NCBI GenBank assembly: GCA_028023455.1
Contig: JAQFVV010006203.1
Location: forward strand, 7,966,821-8,030,820
Origin: Epiperipatus broadwayi
Lineage: Eukaryota > Onychophora > Udeonychophora > Euonychophora > Peripatidae
Length of the DNA stretch: 64,000 nucleotides
Direction: 5' to 3'
Part shown: one piece after another, positions 47,741-60,534 of the stretch
Layout: each line of letters starts with the position of its first letter
Position numbering within the stretch: the first letter of the stretch is position 1
Position numbers and translations under genes: made by a program
Notes under the pieces: generated by a model
Told to the model about the DNA's origin: nothing
The model's input: only the letters and a program-made list of their open reading frames with translations
Database searches by the model: none

Positions 47741-49700
47741 GAAAAACAAAAACAAGTTTTATATACGTAAAAACCTGCTATCACTTGTATTAATGATCAA
47801 TAGATGGAGCTTTACCAAGACCTCCAAACAAGCGTATTTGTTTACATAAACATCAGAGTCAATATTCACTGTCTCCTTCATTTTTCTCCACCCTCAGATC
47901 ATCTGATTTCAAGTGGATTTGCTCTCATAAGTGAAGGATAGAAGTTAGAAACTAGACCTAAATATTAACTCCAAGTGTTTATGCAAAACGTTTCTATCAG
48001 TTTGCAAGCATAAATTATTTAGACACCTAAATGTCTTCAAACTCAGCCTATCAAACTAGATAGCTATATGGGTCTGATATCAGTTCAGATTCTCCACATA
48101 GTGAAAGCTTCTGCAATCTATATCATTGCAAGAAAACTTTAAAGGTACATTTATGAAAAACAAAAACAAGTTTTATATGCGTAAAAACCTGCTATCACTT
48201 GTATTAATGATCAATAGATGGAGCTTTACCAAGACCTCCAAACAAGCGTATTTGTTTACATAAACATCAGAGTCAATATTCACTGTCTCCTTCATTTTGC
48301 TTCACCCTCAGATCAGCTGATTTCAAGCTGATTTGCTCTCATAAGTGAGGGATAGAAGTTAGAAACTAGACGTAAATATTAACTCCAAGCGTTTATGCAA
48401 AACGTTTCTATCAGTTTGCAAGCATGAATTATTTAGACACCTAAATGTCTTCAAACTCAGCCTATCAAACTAGATAGCTATATGGGTCTGATATCAGTTC
48501 AGATTCTCCACATAGTGAAAGCTTCTGCAACTTTAAAGGTACATTTATGAAAAATAAAAACAAGTTTTATATACGTAAAAACCTGCTATCGCTTGTTTTA
48601 ATGATCAATAGATGGAGCTTTACCAAGACCTCCAAACAAGCGTATTTGTTTACATAAACGTCAGAGTCAATATTCGCTGTCTCCTTCATTTTGTTCCACC
48701 CTCAGATCAGCTGATTTCAAGCTGATTTGCTCTCATCAGTGAGGGATAGAAGTTAGAAACTAGACCTAAATATTAACTCCAAGCATTTATGGAAAACGTT
48801 TCTATCAGTTTGCAAACATAAATTATTTAGACACCTAAATGTCTTCAAACTCAGCCTAACAAACTAGATAGCTATATGGGTCTAATATCAGTTCAGATTC
48901 TCCACATAGTGAAATCTTCTGCAATCTATATCTATGTACCTTTAAAGTTTTCTTGCAATGATATAGATTGCAGAAGCTTTCACTATGTGAAGAATCTGAA
49001 CTGATATCAGACCCATATAGCTATCTAGTTTGATAGGCTGAGTTTGAAGACATTTAGGTGTCTAAATAATTCATGCTTGCAAACTGATAGAAACGTTTTG
49101 CATAAACGCTTGGAGTTAATATTTAGGTCTAGTTTCTAACTTCTATCCCTCACTGATGAGAGCAAATCAGCTTGAAATCAGCTGATCTGAGGGTGGAGCA
49201 AAATGAAGGAGACAGTGAATATTGACTCTGACGTTTATGTAAACAAATACGCTTGTTTGGAGGTCTTAGTAAAGCTTTATCTATTGATCATTAATACAAG
49301 CGATAGCAGGTTTTTACGTATATAAAACTTGTTTTTGTTTTTCATAAATGTACCTTTAAAGTTTTCTTGCAATGATATAGATTGCAGAAGCTTTCACTAT
49401 GTGGAGAATCTGAACTGATATCAGACCCATATAGCTATTTAGTTTGATAGGCTGAGTTTGAAGACAAATGTCTAAATAATTCATGCTTGCAAACTGATAG
49501 AAACGTTTTGCATAAACGCTTGGAGTTAATATTCGGGTCTAGTTTCTAACTTCTATCCTTCACTGATGAGAGCAAATCAGCTTGAAATCAGCTGATGTGA
49601 GGGTGGAGCAAAATGAAGGAGACAGTGAATATTGACTCTGACGTTTATGTAAACAAATACGCTTGTTTGGAGGTCTTGGTAAAGCTCCATCTATTGATCA
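47741..49700. repeat. Array of three direct and two inverted ~0.4-kb units
   Basis: Direct units start at about 47741, 48155 and 48549 with GAAAAACAAAAACAAG (or one variant). They share CAATAGATGGAGCTTTACC, AACAAGCGTATTTGTTTAC, GAAGTTAGAAACTAGAC and GATAGCTATATGGGTCTGAT. At about 48933 the orientation flips, with a ~27-base loop between GCAATCTATATC and GATATAGATTGC. Two reversed units follow (48934-49345, and 49345 to about 49700, truncated). The array is bordered by TA repeats on both sides. Units are nearly identical by eye. No ORF is conserved. Confidence 0.85.
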
Positions 49701-49711
49701 TATATATATAT

Positions 49712-50018
49712 ATATTACACTTTGATTTATAAAATTCAAACTCTCTATATTCATAACTTTTGAAGTAATCAATTCAGATACTTAACATTAATCATTTATA
49801 GTGAAATAGCAATATGTGATTTATCAATATATACTATTTAAATTATGTATTATATATATTTTTTTAGATAGTATATATTTTAAATAATATATATTGATAT
49901 ATCGCACATTGATGCTTTATTATAAATAATTAATGACAATCATTAATGAGTTTATTTGAAAATAATTAGCGTAAAAGTTATAAATAAAGAGGTTTGACTT
50001 TTGTAAATCAAAGTATAT
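49712..50018. mobile_element. Foldback element between TA tracts
   Basis: TACACTTTGATTTATAAAA at the left mirrors TTTTGTAAATCAAAGTA at the right. Inner blocks also pair (CTCTCTATATTCATAACTTT against AAAGTTATAAATAAAGAGG, and TATCAATATATACTATTTAA against its reverse). It is very A/T-rich and non-coding. Confidence 0.6.
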
Positions 50019-53000
50019 ATATATTGTAACCTCCAATAACCATCATATGCGCATGAGAATAATGTTAGAATACAAAAACCCAATAAAGAATGTGGCCTTT
50101 GTAATCCCCAATAAATAATAAATACTATTATCTTAGAACAAACTCGGCTAATATGAATGAAAAAATCTAAATGGAAAGATCAGAAAGTACCCTACTATCG
50201 ATCTTATATTACTTCAGCCTACATCTCTTACAGCAAATATTAAACATTGATTAAATTAACTTCAAGATCTAAAGCAAAAATATTACAAGATAAATTTAAT
50301 TTGCAATACCACTAAATAGTTAATGATCAGGAGGACATCCATCTATAAAATGAATATGGAATTTGAATTATGAGTTGAATGATAAATAAATCAAGATGGA
50401 AATTGAATGGATAATGAAAACAAATAATAATTAACTAATAAAAATGAATGAACTTAAGAGTGAGGAGAAGAAAAAGAAAATGTGTTAGGGTGAGGAATAG
50501 TTAAGATGGTGATAGAATAGGGATCAATGAAGGATGAATCAATTATGACAGTGACAGGATGAAATGAAGATGAAAATAAAAGAAAATAAATATGGATGAG
50601 CTATGATAACAATATTGATGATGAAGTATGACATCCTGAACTATAAAACTAATATTGTATCAAACAACAGCACAATAATAATGAAATAAAGTCAAGGGGT
50701 TCTAAGCTTGACTAAAACAAAATATTTAACCACTAAATTAAAATAGTTCATGAGTTTTAGAGAAAAAGAAACTTACATTTTGAAATTTCTACTAAATCAA
50801 TAAAACAATAAGAATAAACATAAGAGATCAAGGCAAAACATAGCAAATAACTTAAGAAATGAAAAACTAACAATAAAATCAAAGTTGAGACTATTAATTA
50901 ATAACTCAATTTTCTCAGGGTTCAAATAATTTGAATGCCACTATTTTAAAGATATATTTGGATCAGTGAGAGGGATTTTGCCACTACCCAAATGTAGCAA
51001 GCAACGATGGCTCATAAAACAAAAATGGAATTAATAAAGACCATTTGACAATTCTAATACCAACAATAAAATGAATTTTAAATTTTATGAGGTATTAATA
51101 AATTCTTAATAAAGTAACATAATAATAATTTACAAATTATCTTTTAATTAACAACCACGGACAATATGATCAAGATTAGTGAATGATGTATCTAATGCTT
51201 TAGATAAAAGGTTATTCCAAAACTGAATTATTTAATCTTTAAACCATTATTTGAAAATAATGCATGTACTTAAGATCAACAGTGTTTTGATCAATAAATA
51301 ATAAGACTTTTATACGTCTTAAATGCAAGAACCTAGAAAAACTTATCTTAATATGCTAACGCATAATAAAACCTATTATATTAACTGATTACGACATTTA
51401 TGACAACAATAAAAATAATATGTTGATAGCAATAGCAATAACAATATGGATAGGATTTAGCAATAAGGCCACAGACAATTAGATACATTTTCAAAAACAA
51501 AATTTATTTGCATTATTTACAAGTTTGTGAAATGCTAATAACAATAAAGGACACATATATATTTTGGACAATTATGTACAGAAATAACATAGAACAAAAT
51601 TTAATTACATCGTTATATTATTAAGGGAAGAACTCCTAGGATTTATTTGACATTTTAATAGATTATCTTTTAATTAATTATTATTTTAGTCTATTACTTA
51701 CATAGAGTTTATTTTGACTTATACATTTTATACTTTAACTATTTATCAAACATGATTTTAAGAACTTATTCACTTCAGATAAACACAGGCAATATATTTC
51801 AAAATTCATATCCAATGGGTAATAAGTTATCAATATTATATTATACAAAATAATACAATGAATATACTTAAGAGATAATAATTTTGACTTCTTATATTAA
51901 TCCATTTATGTAGGCTATTAGACAGCCAATACTGCTTTAAGAGTCAAGACTATTATTATTCTACCTTTCAATTATTAGTTTTATCTTATAGAACTTTTTT
52001 AAGATAATGAAAAATATCAGTACCCTAAACAAATTGGTTATAAATTATAAATAACATAGTTTAATGGTATAGATCTGATCATCTTGAATCATAGGCACTA
52101 AGTAACAATTAACTACATAAAATAACTTTTAACTAATATTATATATTATCATCATTTTGCTCAATGCTAAGTACAGTCTACATTTTCAAATGCTATATTT
52201 CAGAAATGATTCTGTTGTTATCAATACTAAACCCTTAAAACTTAGGAATATGGAACATAATAAAACATATGATATATCCAGAGATATAATAGGGTTGAAT
52301 TAAGGCAAAAGAGAACAAACAATAACCTAGACCATGGTCATTTCATAACTGCAAATGGTCTGTAATACCAGTAACCCTTTGGAGCACCTTTAGGAATATG
52401 AAAAAGGAAGGGGCAGTCAATCCCTTATTTAATAACTATACCAATACATGGTCTATAATCTTGGTGTCACTTTTGGATCACCTTTAGAGGTATGAAAGGG
52501 GCAGTCAATCTGTTATTTAAATCACTATACGAATACATTGTTAAAGTATGGCCTTAATCTGCTCCAAGTTTTATGTGTATCAGTCATGATTCATCCATGA
52601 TGATCATTTCTATCATCATTCAGGGTAAGGGAACAGGTACACCTGACATGATGCAACATAGATTTACCACATATTTTAAATATTATATGCCTATCATTAT
52701 AATCATTCCACATGATAACACTCAAATCTCATACTAATATCATTTACCATGACTATATAAATACATTAGGCAAAATGGAATTTTATTATTCGACACATTA
52801 AAATTATAATTATCATTATCAATTCGAGAATGACCTATAACTATAATACATTAGCTATTAATTAGTTAAGTATTACATATTAAATACCATAACTAATGCA
52901 CTTAAATTAACTAGAGTTGGATATTACCCATTTATTACTATTCAGCAATTGTAGCTTTTATCAACTAGAAAAAAAATATTAAGATAAAATTGTAATAATT

Positions 53001-53463
53001 TATTGTGAGAAATTGTAACCTTTTTACCTGTGTTCATATTCAAAATATGAACGAAATTTCCATTTAATAAGATTACTTTTACCCTTTTTTATTTTTCATA
53101 TTTAGAACATATTACGAGTTTTATTATCTACATAAACCGGTTTTACATCTGTAATAATAATGAATACAATATTACAAAACAATACATATAATATTAATTA
53201 TAATAAACGATCATTACATAAATCTTTTTCCACATTTCTTCTTTTGAAACAAAAAGAACGAAATTTTGATTGCAACCATTTGAAATCTGCAACATTGTAT
53301 AAGTGATGAATATTCTTTACCACTTGAGTATATTTCATACTTATTTATTAGTTTAAATTGTAATCATAATACCTTGCTGGATCTATAAATAATAGTGATT
53401 TTCTTCTGTTAACTCTAAACACTGAATATTCTGGAAATTAAAGAAGTTGAAGATAAACATTGC
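50019..53463. other. Long A/T-rich stretch with a possible LTR start and a tandem repeat
   Basis: At about 50024 TGTAACCTCCAATAACC follows (TA)n, like the other LTR starts in the window, but no matching end or primer site was found. The only clear structure is a two-copy imperfect tandem repeat (about 95 bp) at about 52350-52540, sharing CACCTTTAG, GGGGCAGTCAATC and ATGGTCT. No gene is recognised. Confidence 0.4.
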
Positions 53464-54108
53464 TTAAAACTGGCAAAACTCTCCATAGAGTAGTGCCACT
53501 CAGTGCAAGTCAGAATAATTAATGGATGCAAACAAGTTTGTGCGTAAAATCCCTATCTAGTGCCTATTCATCCAGTATCCCCAGACTAGTTTCTAGCTTA
53601 TGGCTGTCATCAGTGAGGAGCTTTGGATCTGAGAGCACTGCAGATCTTAGGATCTAATGCAACCCTTCAACAGCCACCTTTTATCTCTTTAGTCAACTAA
53701 TACCAATCCTGCCTAATAGGATAGTGGTGGCTATGGTTATTAAAGAACCAAAGACACCAAACTGTGTGGGTGCTCAACTGAGTTCAGACCTATATGACTA
53801 TATAAGCTAACGAGTTTGGATTGAAAATATTATTGTGTTTTCAATTTTAGACTCATAGTTTTGTAGCTAACTAAAGAGATAAAAGGTGGATGATGAAGAG
53901 TTGCATTAAATTTTAAGATCTACATGCAGTGCTCTCAGATCCAAGGCTCCTCACTGATAAAAGCCACAAGCTAGAAATTAGTCTGGGATATTGGATAAGC
54001 AGTTACTAGATAGAAATTTTATGCACAAATCTTTTTGCATCTATTAATTACTCTGGCTTGCACTGAGTGGAACTACTCTATGGAGAGTTTTTCTGTTTTA
54101 ACAGCTTG
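53464..54108. mobile_element. Long foldback element, about 645 bp
   Basis: Arms of about 230 bp (53464-53695 and 53866-54106) are reverse complements. Examples are AACTCTCCATAGAGTAGT against ACTACTCTATGGAGAGTT, and CTGAGAGCACTGCAGATCTT against AGATCTACATGCAGTGCTC. The ~170-bp centre holds GGGTGCTCAACTGAGTTCAG and TATATAAGCTAACGAG, a diverged match to the core of the 48-kb array unit. This is the best preserved member of the family also seen at 36.8, 40.9 and 59.5 kb. No coding region. Confidence 0.75.
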
Positions 54109-54119
54109 AACAAGCATAA

Positions 54120-57100
54120 GAAATGGTGATCATGTGATGTCATTGCTTCTTATTTTTATTATGTATATGGATTTCATATATTTTATTGGTTAATGGAACT
54201 GTTTAATAATTAACACATTATAAATCCAATTCACAATGTGGTTAACACGATAATTAGTTTATCAAAATTAAGTTGTCATTTGATTCAGTATTAATACAAT
54301 TTCTATAACTCAATTTGATAAACTTATCAATTCCGAAAATGGCGAATCCAGTTTTGCCCCAACATAAGTTCAAGACAATACAAAAGAATATTTAATATTA
54401 AAAGTCTTAATAAATACTTTTGAAAACTTCCATAATTTATTATATTTATTTATATTGTTAATTGAGTAGATATAGGTTAATATTTTCCTTAAATTGACTG
54501 CAACAAAATAATTTTTAATTTCCCTTGAATTATTTCCTCAGCATATCTTACAGTTATCATTTTATTTAATTGCAATAGAACAAATTTTTTTAATTTTTTT
54601 TTACTTTCTACACATACTGAAATTAATATAGCATAATAAAATTGCGGCAGTTGGAGTTAGCTTTATATAATATTTCACATTAGTTAAAACATGAGATGAG
54701 TATCTTATAAATTTAAACAGCAATAAAAGACCTTAAATATTTATTGTCATAGTCCTGCTTCTTTTAAATGTATGTTCCTACTGAAAGTATAAAATAATTT
54801 TCTCTTTTCCCTTCTTTTTTGTTATTCCAAATAAATTATAACTATTTTTATATTGAACACAGTAAATGATCTAAATAAAACATTTATGAAATAAAGATTA
54901 AAATTTCAAGCTTACAAACTTCTGAGTTGATTTAAATTTGAAATTCATTTTGGCAGGTCTTTTCCTCCAATATGTCTACCAGTTTTAAATGTGAACGTGT
55001 TATAATTTATCAATTGACAGGCGTGATGTGCTTCATGTGTATAGGTCAAATGAAGTTCTTACTTCATTAATTACAAGTTACTAATCCAATTCAATTCCAT
55101 TTCAATTCAAATCCAATTTTACTTTTTAATAATTTTCAGTTCTTAATTCAGTGCTTCCATTTTGTTCTCAAGTTTTCCTGTTCTCTGCAATAAAAATCTA
55201 TGTTGGCCTATTTATTAACTTTTACCAGAGAGGATGATTATAAAAATTAACAGTCCAATTAAATCATTGTATGTACATACATTAGCATAAAGTAATAATT
55301 CTTCATCTATAAGCATAAATGATGACTAATTAAGCTGTTTAAAACTTTTAAATTGCAATAAAAATATGCTTGATAATTAATTATATAGATTAACTTAGAA
55401 TAGCTATAATTTTAAGTCTTTTTGATTATTATTTAATAATAACAAAATATTAAATATTTCTATACTTTTAATTTAATCATAACATTAATAAATTATTATT
55501 TTGATACTATTGAAATTAAGCCATCTGACAGACTGCATATAAAAATTCTCATGCACAATCTGGCAGAGGGCCTAGCACACATCTTGAGCAGCCAAATTCT
55601 TAATCACTTTCAGGAAATTTATTGATGAAATTTACTTATTTTTATAATATAATAGAGTAATTATGACACCATACCCTTATATTTAATATATTTAATTATT
55701 ATCAATTAAAATTTAAAATTGTATACACTTGATCATTTAAATAGGGCTTGATAAGTATCAAGCCCAACCATAAGGTTACAATATATATATATATATATAT
55801 GTTAATACAAAGATTTTCATGGGTTGCATATATAAAAGACATATTTTTATTACCCAGTGATCAAGTCGAAAGTCGCTATATATCAATATTTAATTTTTTT
55901 TTAACACGGATGAACCAGCAAAATGTCTTTCTTTTATATATATACATTTTAATATTCTTATTGATAAATGATGAGTTTATACTATTATTTTACGAGATTC
56001 CATGTAGTAAATAAAATAGCGAAATAGTTGGTGTTTCAGTATAATAGCAAACTCTAAGGAAAGTATTTGTTATTGTGCTGAAAGCTATCTTATTTACTCC
56101 TCATCATCAACTACTCCTTAATGAATACTATCTTTTTTAGTCATTCTTTAGACTTAACTCATATTAATATTTATGACTACCTTATATTGCTAACGACTTT
56201 AATGTCTAACTTTGCAAGTTCATCTATTTATCTAAGGTGTTTTAATGGTAAGACCAGTATATGATGAAGATCCAAGTGCATTTTTAATTTTACATTGAAC
56301 TTATAATGGACATCAATTCTCTTCCAGATGATAGTAATTTAATATTGTATATTCTTTCTAATGAGTTAGTAAAATTATAATTCCCATCAGAGTCATGATT
56401 TAATTGCTTGGCTAATCTGGCTGGTTGTTTGTCACTGATTGGTTGTCATTATCAGAAGAAATCATAGTAATTTATGGTTCTGTTTATTATTCAATTCATG
56501 ATCCATAAGCCAAAAACTAGATTGTCAAGAATAGACATATACTTATGATGTGGGTAATTATTTTTATATCTATCCAGATATATCCTCAGATGTGATAGTG
56601 TTCTATTTCATTGTAAGTTCTTTTGAAGCCTTTTGTTTATGTCACATTCAATTTCTTGTTATTCTCAGAGTGACAAGGATTATTTTTATCTTGTTGAGGT
56701 TTTCATTCTCTTGGATTTTACTCCTGGAATTTGAATCTGAATTTAGTCCTAAATTTGGTGATTTCCCATCTATTCTCTTGAATATATCTTGACAATGAAT
56801 TAACATAAATTTAAATCAAAGTATATCATAAGAATATTAGTTAAATGCTATAATAAGTATTGAAGAAATAATTAGCTGTTATAGTAATAATCTGATTGCT
56901 GGTATATAATTGTTCCTTTATTTCTAGGAAAATATCCTTATATTTCAATCTATTTTTTTAAAACTATAATTTTGATCAACATTCACATGAATAAACTATA
57001 CTATATTGATACATAATTTAACTATCAGTAAAAAGTAAGTAGATATCTTTTTACCGATTGATATGACTAATTGATTTGGTTTGACTAATTAAAAATATCC

Positions 57101-57999
57101 ACACTTTTCTTGGAAAATATTAAATTCCTATGAAAATATTAACTTCTCTATTGATTTGAATGCTCATCATATGGCGGGAAAGCACAAACGTTTATGTTGA
57201 GATTCTTAAATATTTGTATCTTCATTGAATTTTTATTGTCTTTAGAGCTTAGAATTCATGAGTGTTGAGTCTTTTTTAAATATAGGATATATTAAACCAT
57301 AAATGCCAATAGATTGCTGATATTCTATTAATTTGTAGAAATGCAAGAGTTTTGATGATATAATTTATAAATATAATATTTGAAACGCCCCATTATGTTA
57401 ACTGACATTAGAAATGTAAAATTTTAATATTAGTTAATTTCTAAAACTATGATAACTGATTGATGCCAATTTTGCTATAGAAATAAATTCTAAGATTACA
57501 AAAAGTTATAGGGAGCGCGTTAGATAGATCAATTATTAAACATCATTGATGGAAGTTATTATAATAAACGATAATTTTTGAATCTTTTTGAAATGCTATA
57601 ACTAATAAATACATGCATAAAACTTTGACATTCTGTCTTTTTAATATATTTTAAGAAATATAACTAAAATAAGCTTTTATTCTTATATGTAAAATAATTG
57701 TAATTTCCCCCTGATAAGTCAATGAAAAATAAACACATTAACTAGTCGTCAATCTAAGTAGATATTGTAAATAACAAACTGTTAGATGTGTACATAGAGA
57801 TTTGAAATATTTTGTAGCAAACACAAAACAGAAATCAAATTAAAATAAAATAAAAATCATCTTATGCAATGTTTACTAATTACTGTATAGAATGAAATAA
57901 CTGAATAAAAGATTCATTTTATATTTGATCAGATTCATATATATATATATATATATTGGTTTTCTGTTCATTATACATATCATTATTCCAATCAGAAGC
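54120..57999. other. Long stretch without recognised gene
   Basis: It is A/T-rich throughout. At about 55750-55790 a minus-strand TGTAACCTTATGGTTGGGC abuts (TA)n, again resembling an LTR edge. At 55530-55620 a GC-richer patch contains CTGGCAGAGGGCCTAGCACA and is unexplained. The minus strand across about 56200-56800 reads charged blocks that could be a worn gag, but no family motif is seen. Confidence 0.4.
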
Positions 58000-58009
58000 T
58001 ATAAGCTCA

Positions 58010-59340
58010 GTATCCGGTGTATGGTACCTTTTCACTAACTATTTCTAGTTTTATCTATCGTTGCAAGGAAACTAAACAAATCACGTATGTCAAACGTTAT
58101 CAATTCATGTTCAAATATGTCTTTCCTTTGCTTATATGCTTTGTGTACTATATATAAAATTATGAATTTAATTTTAGTCATCGTTTATTCTACATATATG
58201 ACCAAATAATTGTAGCTTCCTTCTATAACTTTTTTCAACAAAATTTCTCTTCCTTTCACATTTTTGTACAATTCATGAATTGAAATCTTTTACATCCATC
58301 CAATTTCCAATAACTTTTAAAGCACGGTTTTTCAGATTTCAAAATTCATTTCACAGAATGTGTTGACATTATTACTATTTTATAAATGCATGGTACATTA
58401 GCGATGTCTATATGTTGAGAACAACATTTTCAATTTATAATCTAATATAATTATTTTCCCACATTTTCTTCATAGCTGGTAGACATGTTTTTATTCTGAA
58501 TGCTTTTAATTTTATTTCATTTGACAATCAATGTCCTTAGTCATGACATCTAAAACTTTTCCCATCTTTTATAATTAATCGAGTTTGAGTTTTTTTATTC
58601 ATTTTCTCTTCCATCATTGCCATTGTTTTGCCCATGATTACGTATAAACTACAGTCTCCTTACTTTCTTGTTTAGCATTTCTAATGATGATGTTCCTTTG
58701 TCTTATTTTTTGAATTTACTCAGTATTAAGTTGGTGAAATTGGATGTTTTCTTTTTCAGTTTTAAATCAGCTTCCAATTTTTGCATATATTCTCACAGCT
58801 GCTTTTAACTTTATCATGATATTTTTAAGAGATTAATTAAACACTAATTAATTCAAATTTTGATTAGTTTTGTCAGAGGCCTTTTAAAGTCAATAAAACG
58901 CATATAGTGTCTGCAAGAAGCTAAAAGTGATAACCTCTGAATTATGGCACTCCTAATCATTTAAATTCACTTGTTTATCTCACCGAGTATTCTTCTATTA
59001 CTACCAGGCCTTTAATTTCTAATTTAGAACTCTTAAAATTAATAAGTAATGCATTAGTTCTATAATTTTCACATTCTGTCTTATTTGGTTTTTGCCAATA
59101 GATGATAACAATGATTTTGTCCAAGCTTTACAGACTGAATTTTTTTCCACATAATATTTTTTGAAGTAAACTATCATCACCATATCTTATCAGTTCTCCA
59201 GATGTCTCATCATTTTCAAAGAGATTATTATGTATAGTTTATCCACAGATTTTAAAATTTAATTTAATAAAATACCATCTGCTTTATAATAAAATAATGT
59301 AATTCGAGCAAATCCTATATTTGTTTTTATTGAAGTTTTC
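58010..59340 (-). pseudogene. Decayed LINE reverse transcriptase (RTE/Jockey-like)
   Basis: On the minus strand, in order: KPNKTECENYRT at about 59100-59055 (the C..YR motif), FIDFKRPL at 58902-58878 (motif A, aspartate present), then a worn middle. The C-terminal blocks are RALKVIGNWMD at about 58320 and YRRKLQLFGHICRI at about 58235-58190. These are standard landmarks of LINE ORF2 from RT fingers to the post-RT region. There are stops in every frame and no recognisable YADD. The endonuclease is not seen. It is probably much older than the LINE at 32-34 kb. Confidence 0.65.
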
Positions 59341-59519
59341 TTTACATAATTCAGAAACAATACTCTGACTATTGGCTTACCAAAATGACCACACAAATGC
59401 TTTTTAGCAGCAAATTATTTTTTTCTCACTGCATTTATTCTAGGTGACGTAAGTTTTAGTAATCAATAGAAGGTATAAATAGTGCTTAATAATTATCTAA
59501 CCAATACTGTTATATCTAA

Positions 59520-59660
59520 TATCTCCAGATCTAAGTATAGTGGTCTGAGGCCCAAACCTTGTTACTAGTGAAAACCATAAATTAAAAAACTAGTTTGGGT
59601 AAATTGGTTAGGGCAGTAATGTCAGCTGGCATCTATTGATTACTAAATATTACATTAGGT
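59520..59660. repeat. Fragment of the dispersed foldback family
   Basis: The plus strand reads ATCTCCAGATCTAAG, CTAGTGAAAACCATAAATTA, AACTAGTTTGGG and GGCATCTATTGATTACT, in the order of one arm of the 53464-54108 element, with heavy divergence. Confidence 0.5.
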
Positions 59661-59811
59661 GGAATAAATGTGGTAGAAAAAAAATATTGTTAGTGAGCAA
59701 TTTTCCATATTTATTTTTAATTTTCTTTTGTTTCATATATATATAAATGATTTTTTTTGGGATAAAAACCGTATGTTATTTTCTATTATATACCGATATT
59801 TCAATGAACTA

Positions 59812-60440
59812 GCATCCACCATTGTCTAGGGAAACTCTTGAAAGAAAATTTGTTCGATCTAAACTGTAACGTGACTGAGTGTGAGATGAAGCATGAGAAT
59901 CAGCTTGAAATAGTTTAGTATTCAGAATATGAGGTTTATCAAAATGTATATTTCTCTTAGTTTCACCACCCATTAATTTAAAGTCAATATTAGAAGACAT
60001 AGATAAAGTGAGAGGTTTCCATATGGCTGGAATACATGGTGCTTCATCAGGCCTATTTAAACCAGTAGGTCTCTTTAATATTTCAACTGACTCTCTCATG
60101 GTTCTCAAATCATATCTCTTCAAATTAGCAAGCATTTTTGCATTGTCAAAGTCAGGTTTGTGATCAATTTCTAAAAATGGGAAGTAAAAACTGATGTGTT
60201 AATTTTTTGATCAAAAGCATTTTTATGTTCCTTAATTCTGACATTTATTTGTCTGTTAGACTGACCTACATAGATTCTTGAGCCATGTAAACATGGAATT
60301 TCATAAACTCCTTGGTGTTCCAAAAATATTCTGTCTTTAGGTTTATGTAAAAAATCACCCATTTTTTTGCCAGTAGAAAAAATATTCTTTATATTAAAAC
60401 AAGATAGTCTTCTACTGATTTTATCTGTAATCCCCTTTAA
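59812..60440 (-). pseudogene. Penelope-like element GIY-YIG endonuclease relic, third lineage
   Basis: The minus strand opens in about 60440-60363 with FSTGKK, then MGDFLHKPKDRIFLEHQ and the endonuclease core GVYEIPC...SRIYVGQSNRQINVRIKEHKNAF (60330-60210, quoted in parts). This has the GVY and YVG motifs, the arginine and the EHK that mark PLE endonucleases. A frameshift near 60150 leads to the C-terminal frame (59809-60135), where YDLRTMRESVEILKRP and PAIWKPL match the conserved tail of Penelope-type elements. The reverse transcriptase is absent. Of the three PLE types here this is closest to canonical Penelope/Poseidon sequences. Confidence 0.75.
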
Positions 60441-60534
60441 TATAAGGTAAAATTACTCTATTAAAAAAAGAATTGTAGATTCCATCCTCTTTTTTCCTTA
60501 TATATATTGTAACGGGCACATACACTATATATAT

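Noticed and set aside
47741-49700. Considered as a tandem gene family
   Set aside because: No open frame is preserved between units.
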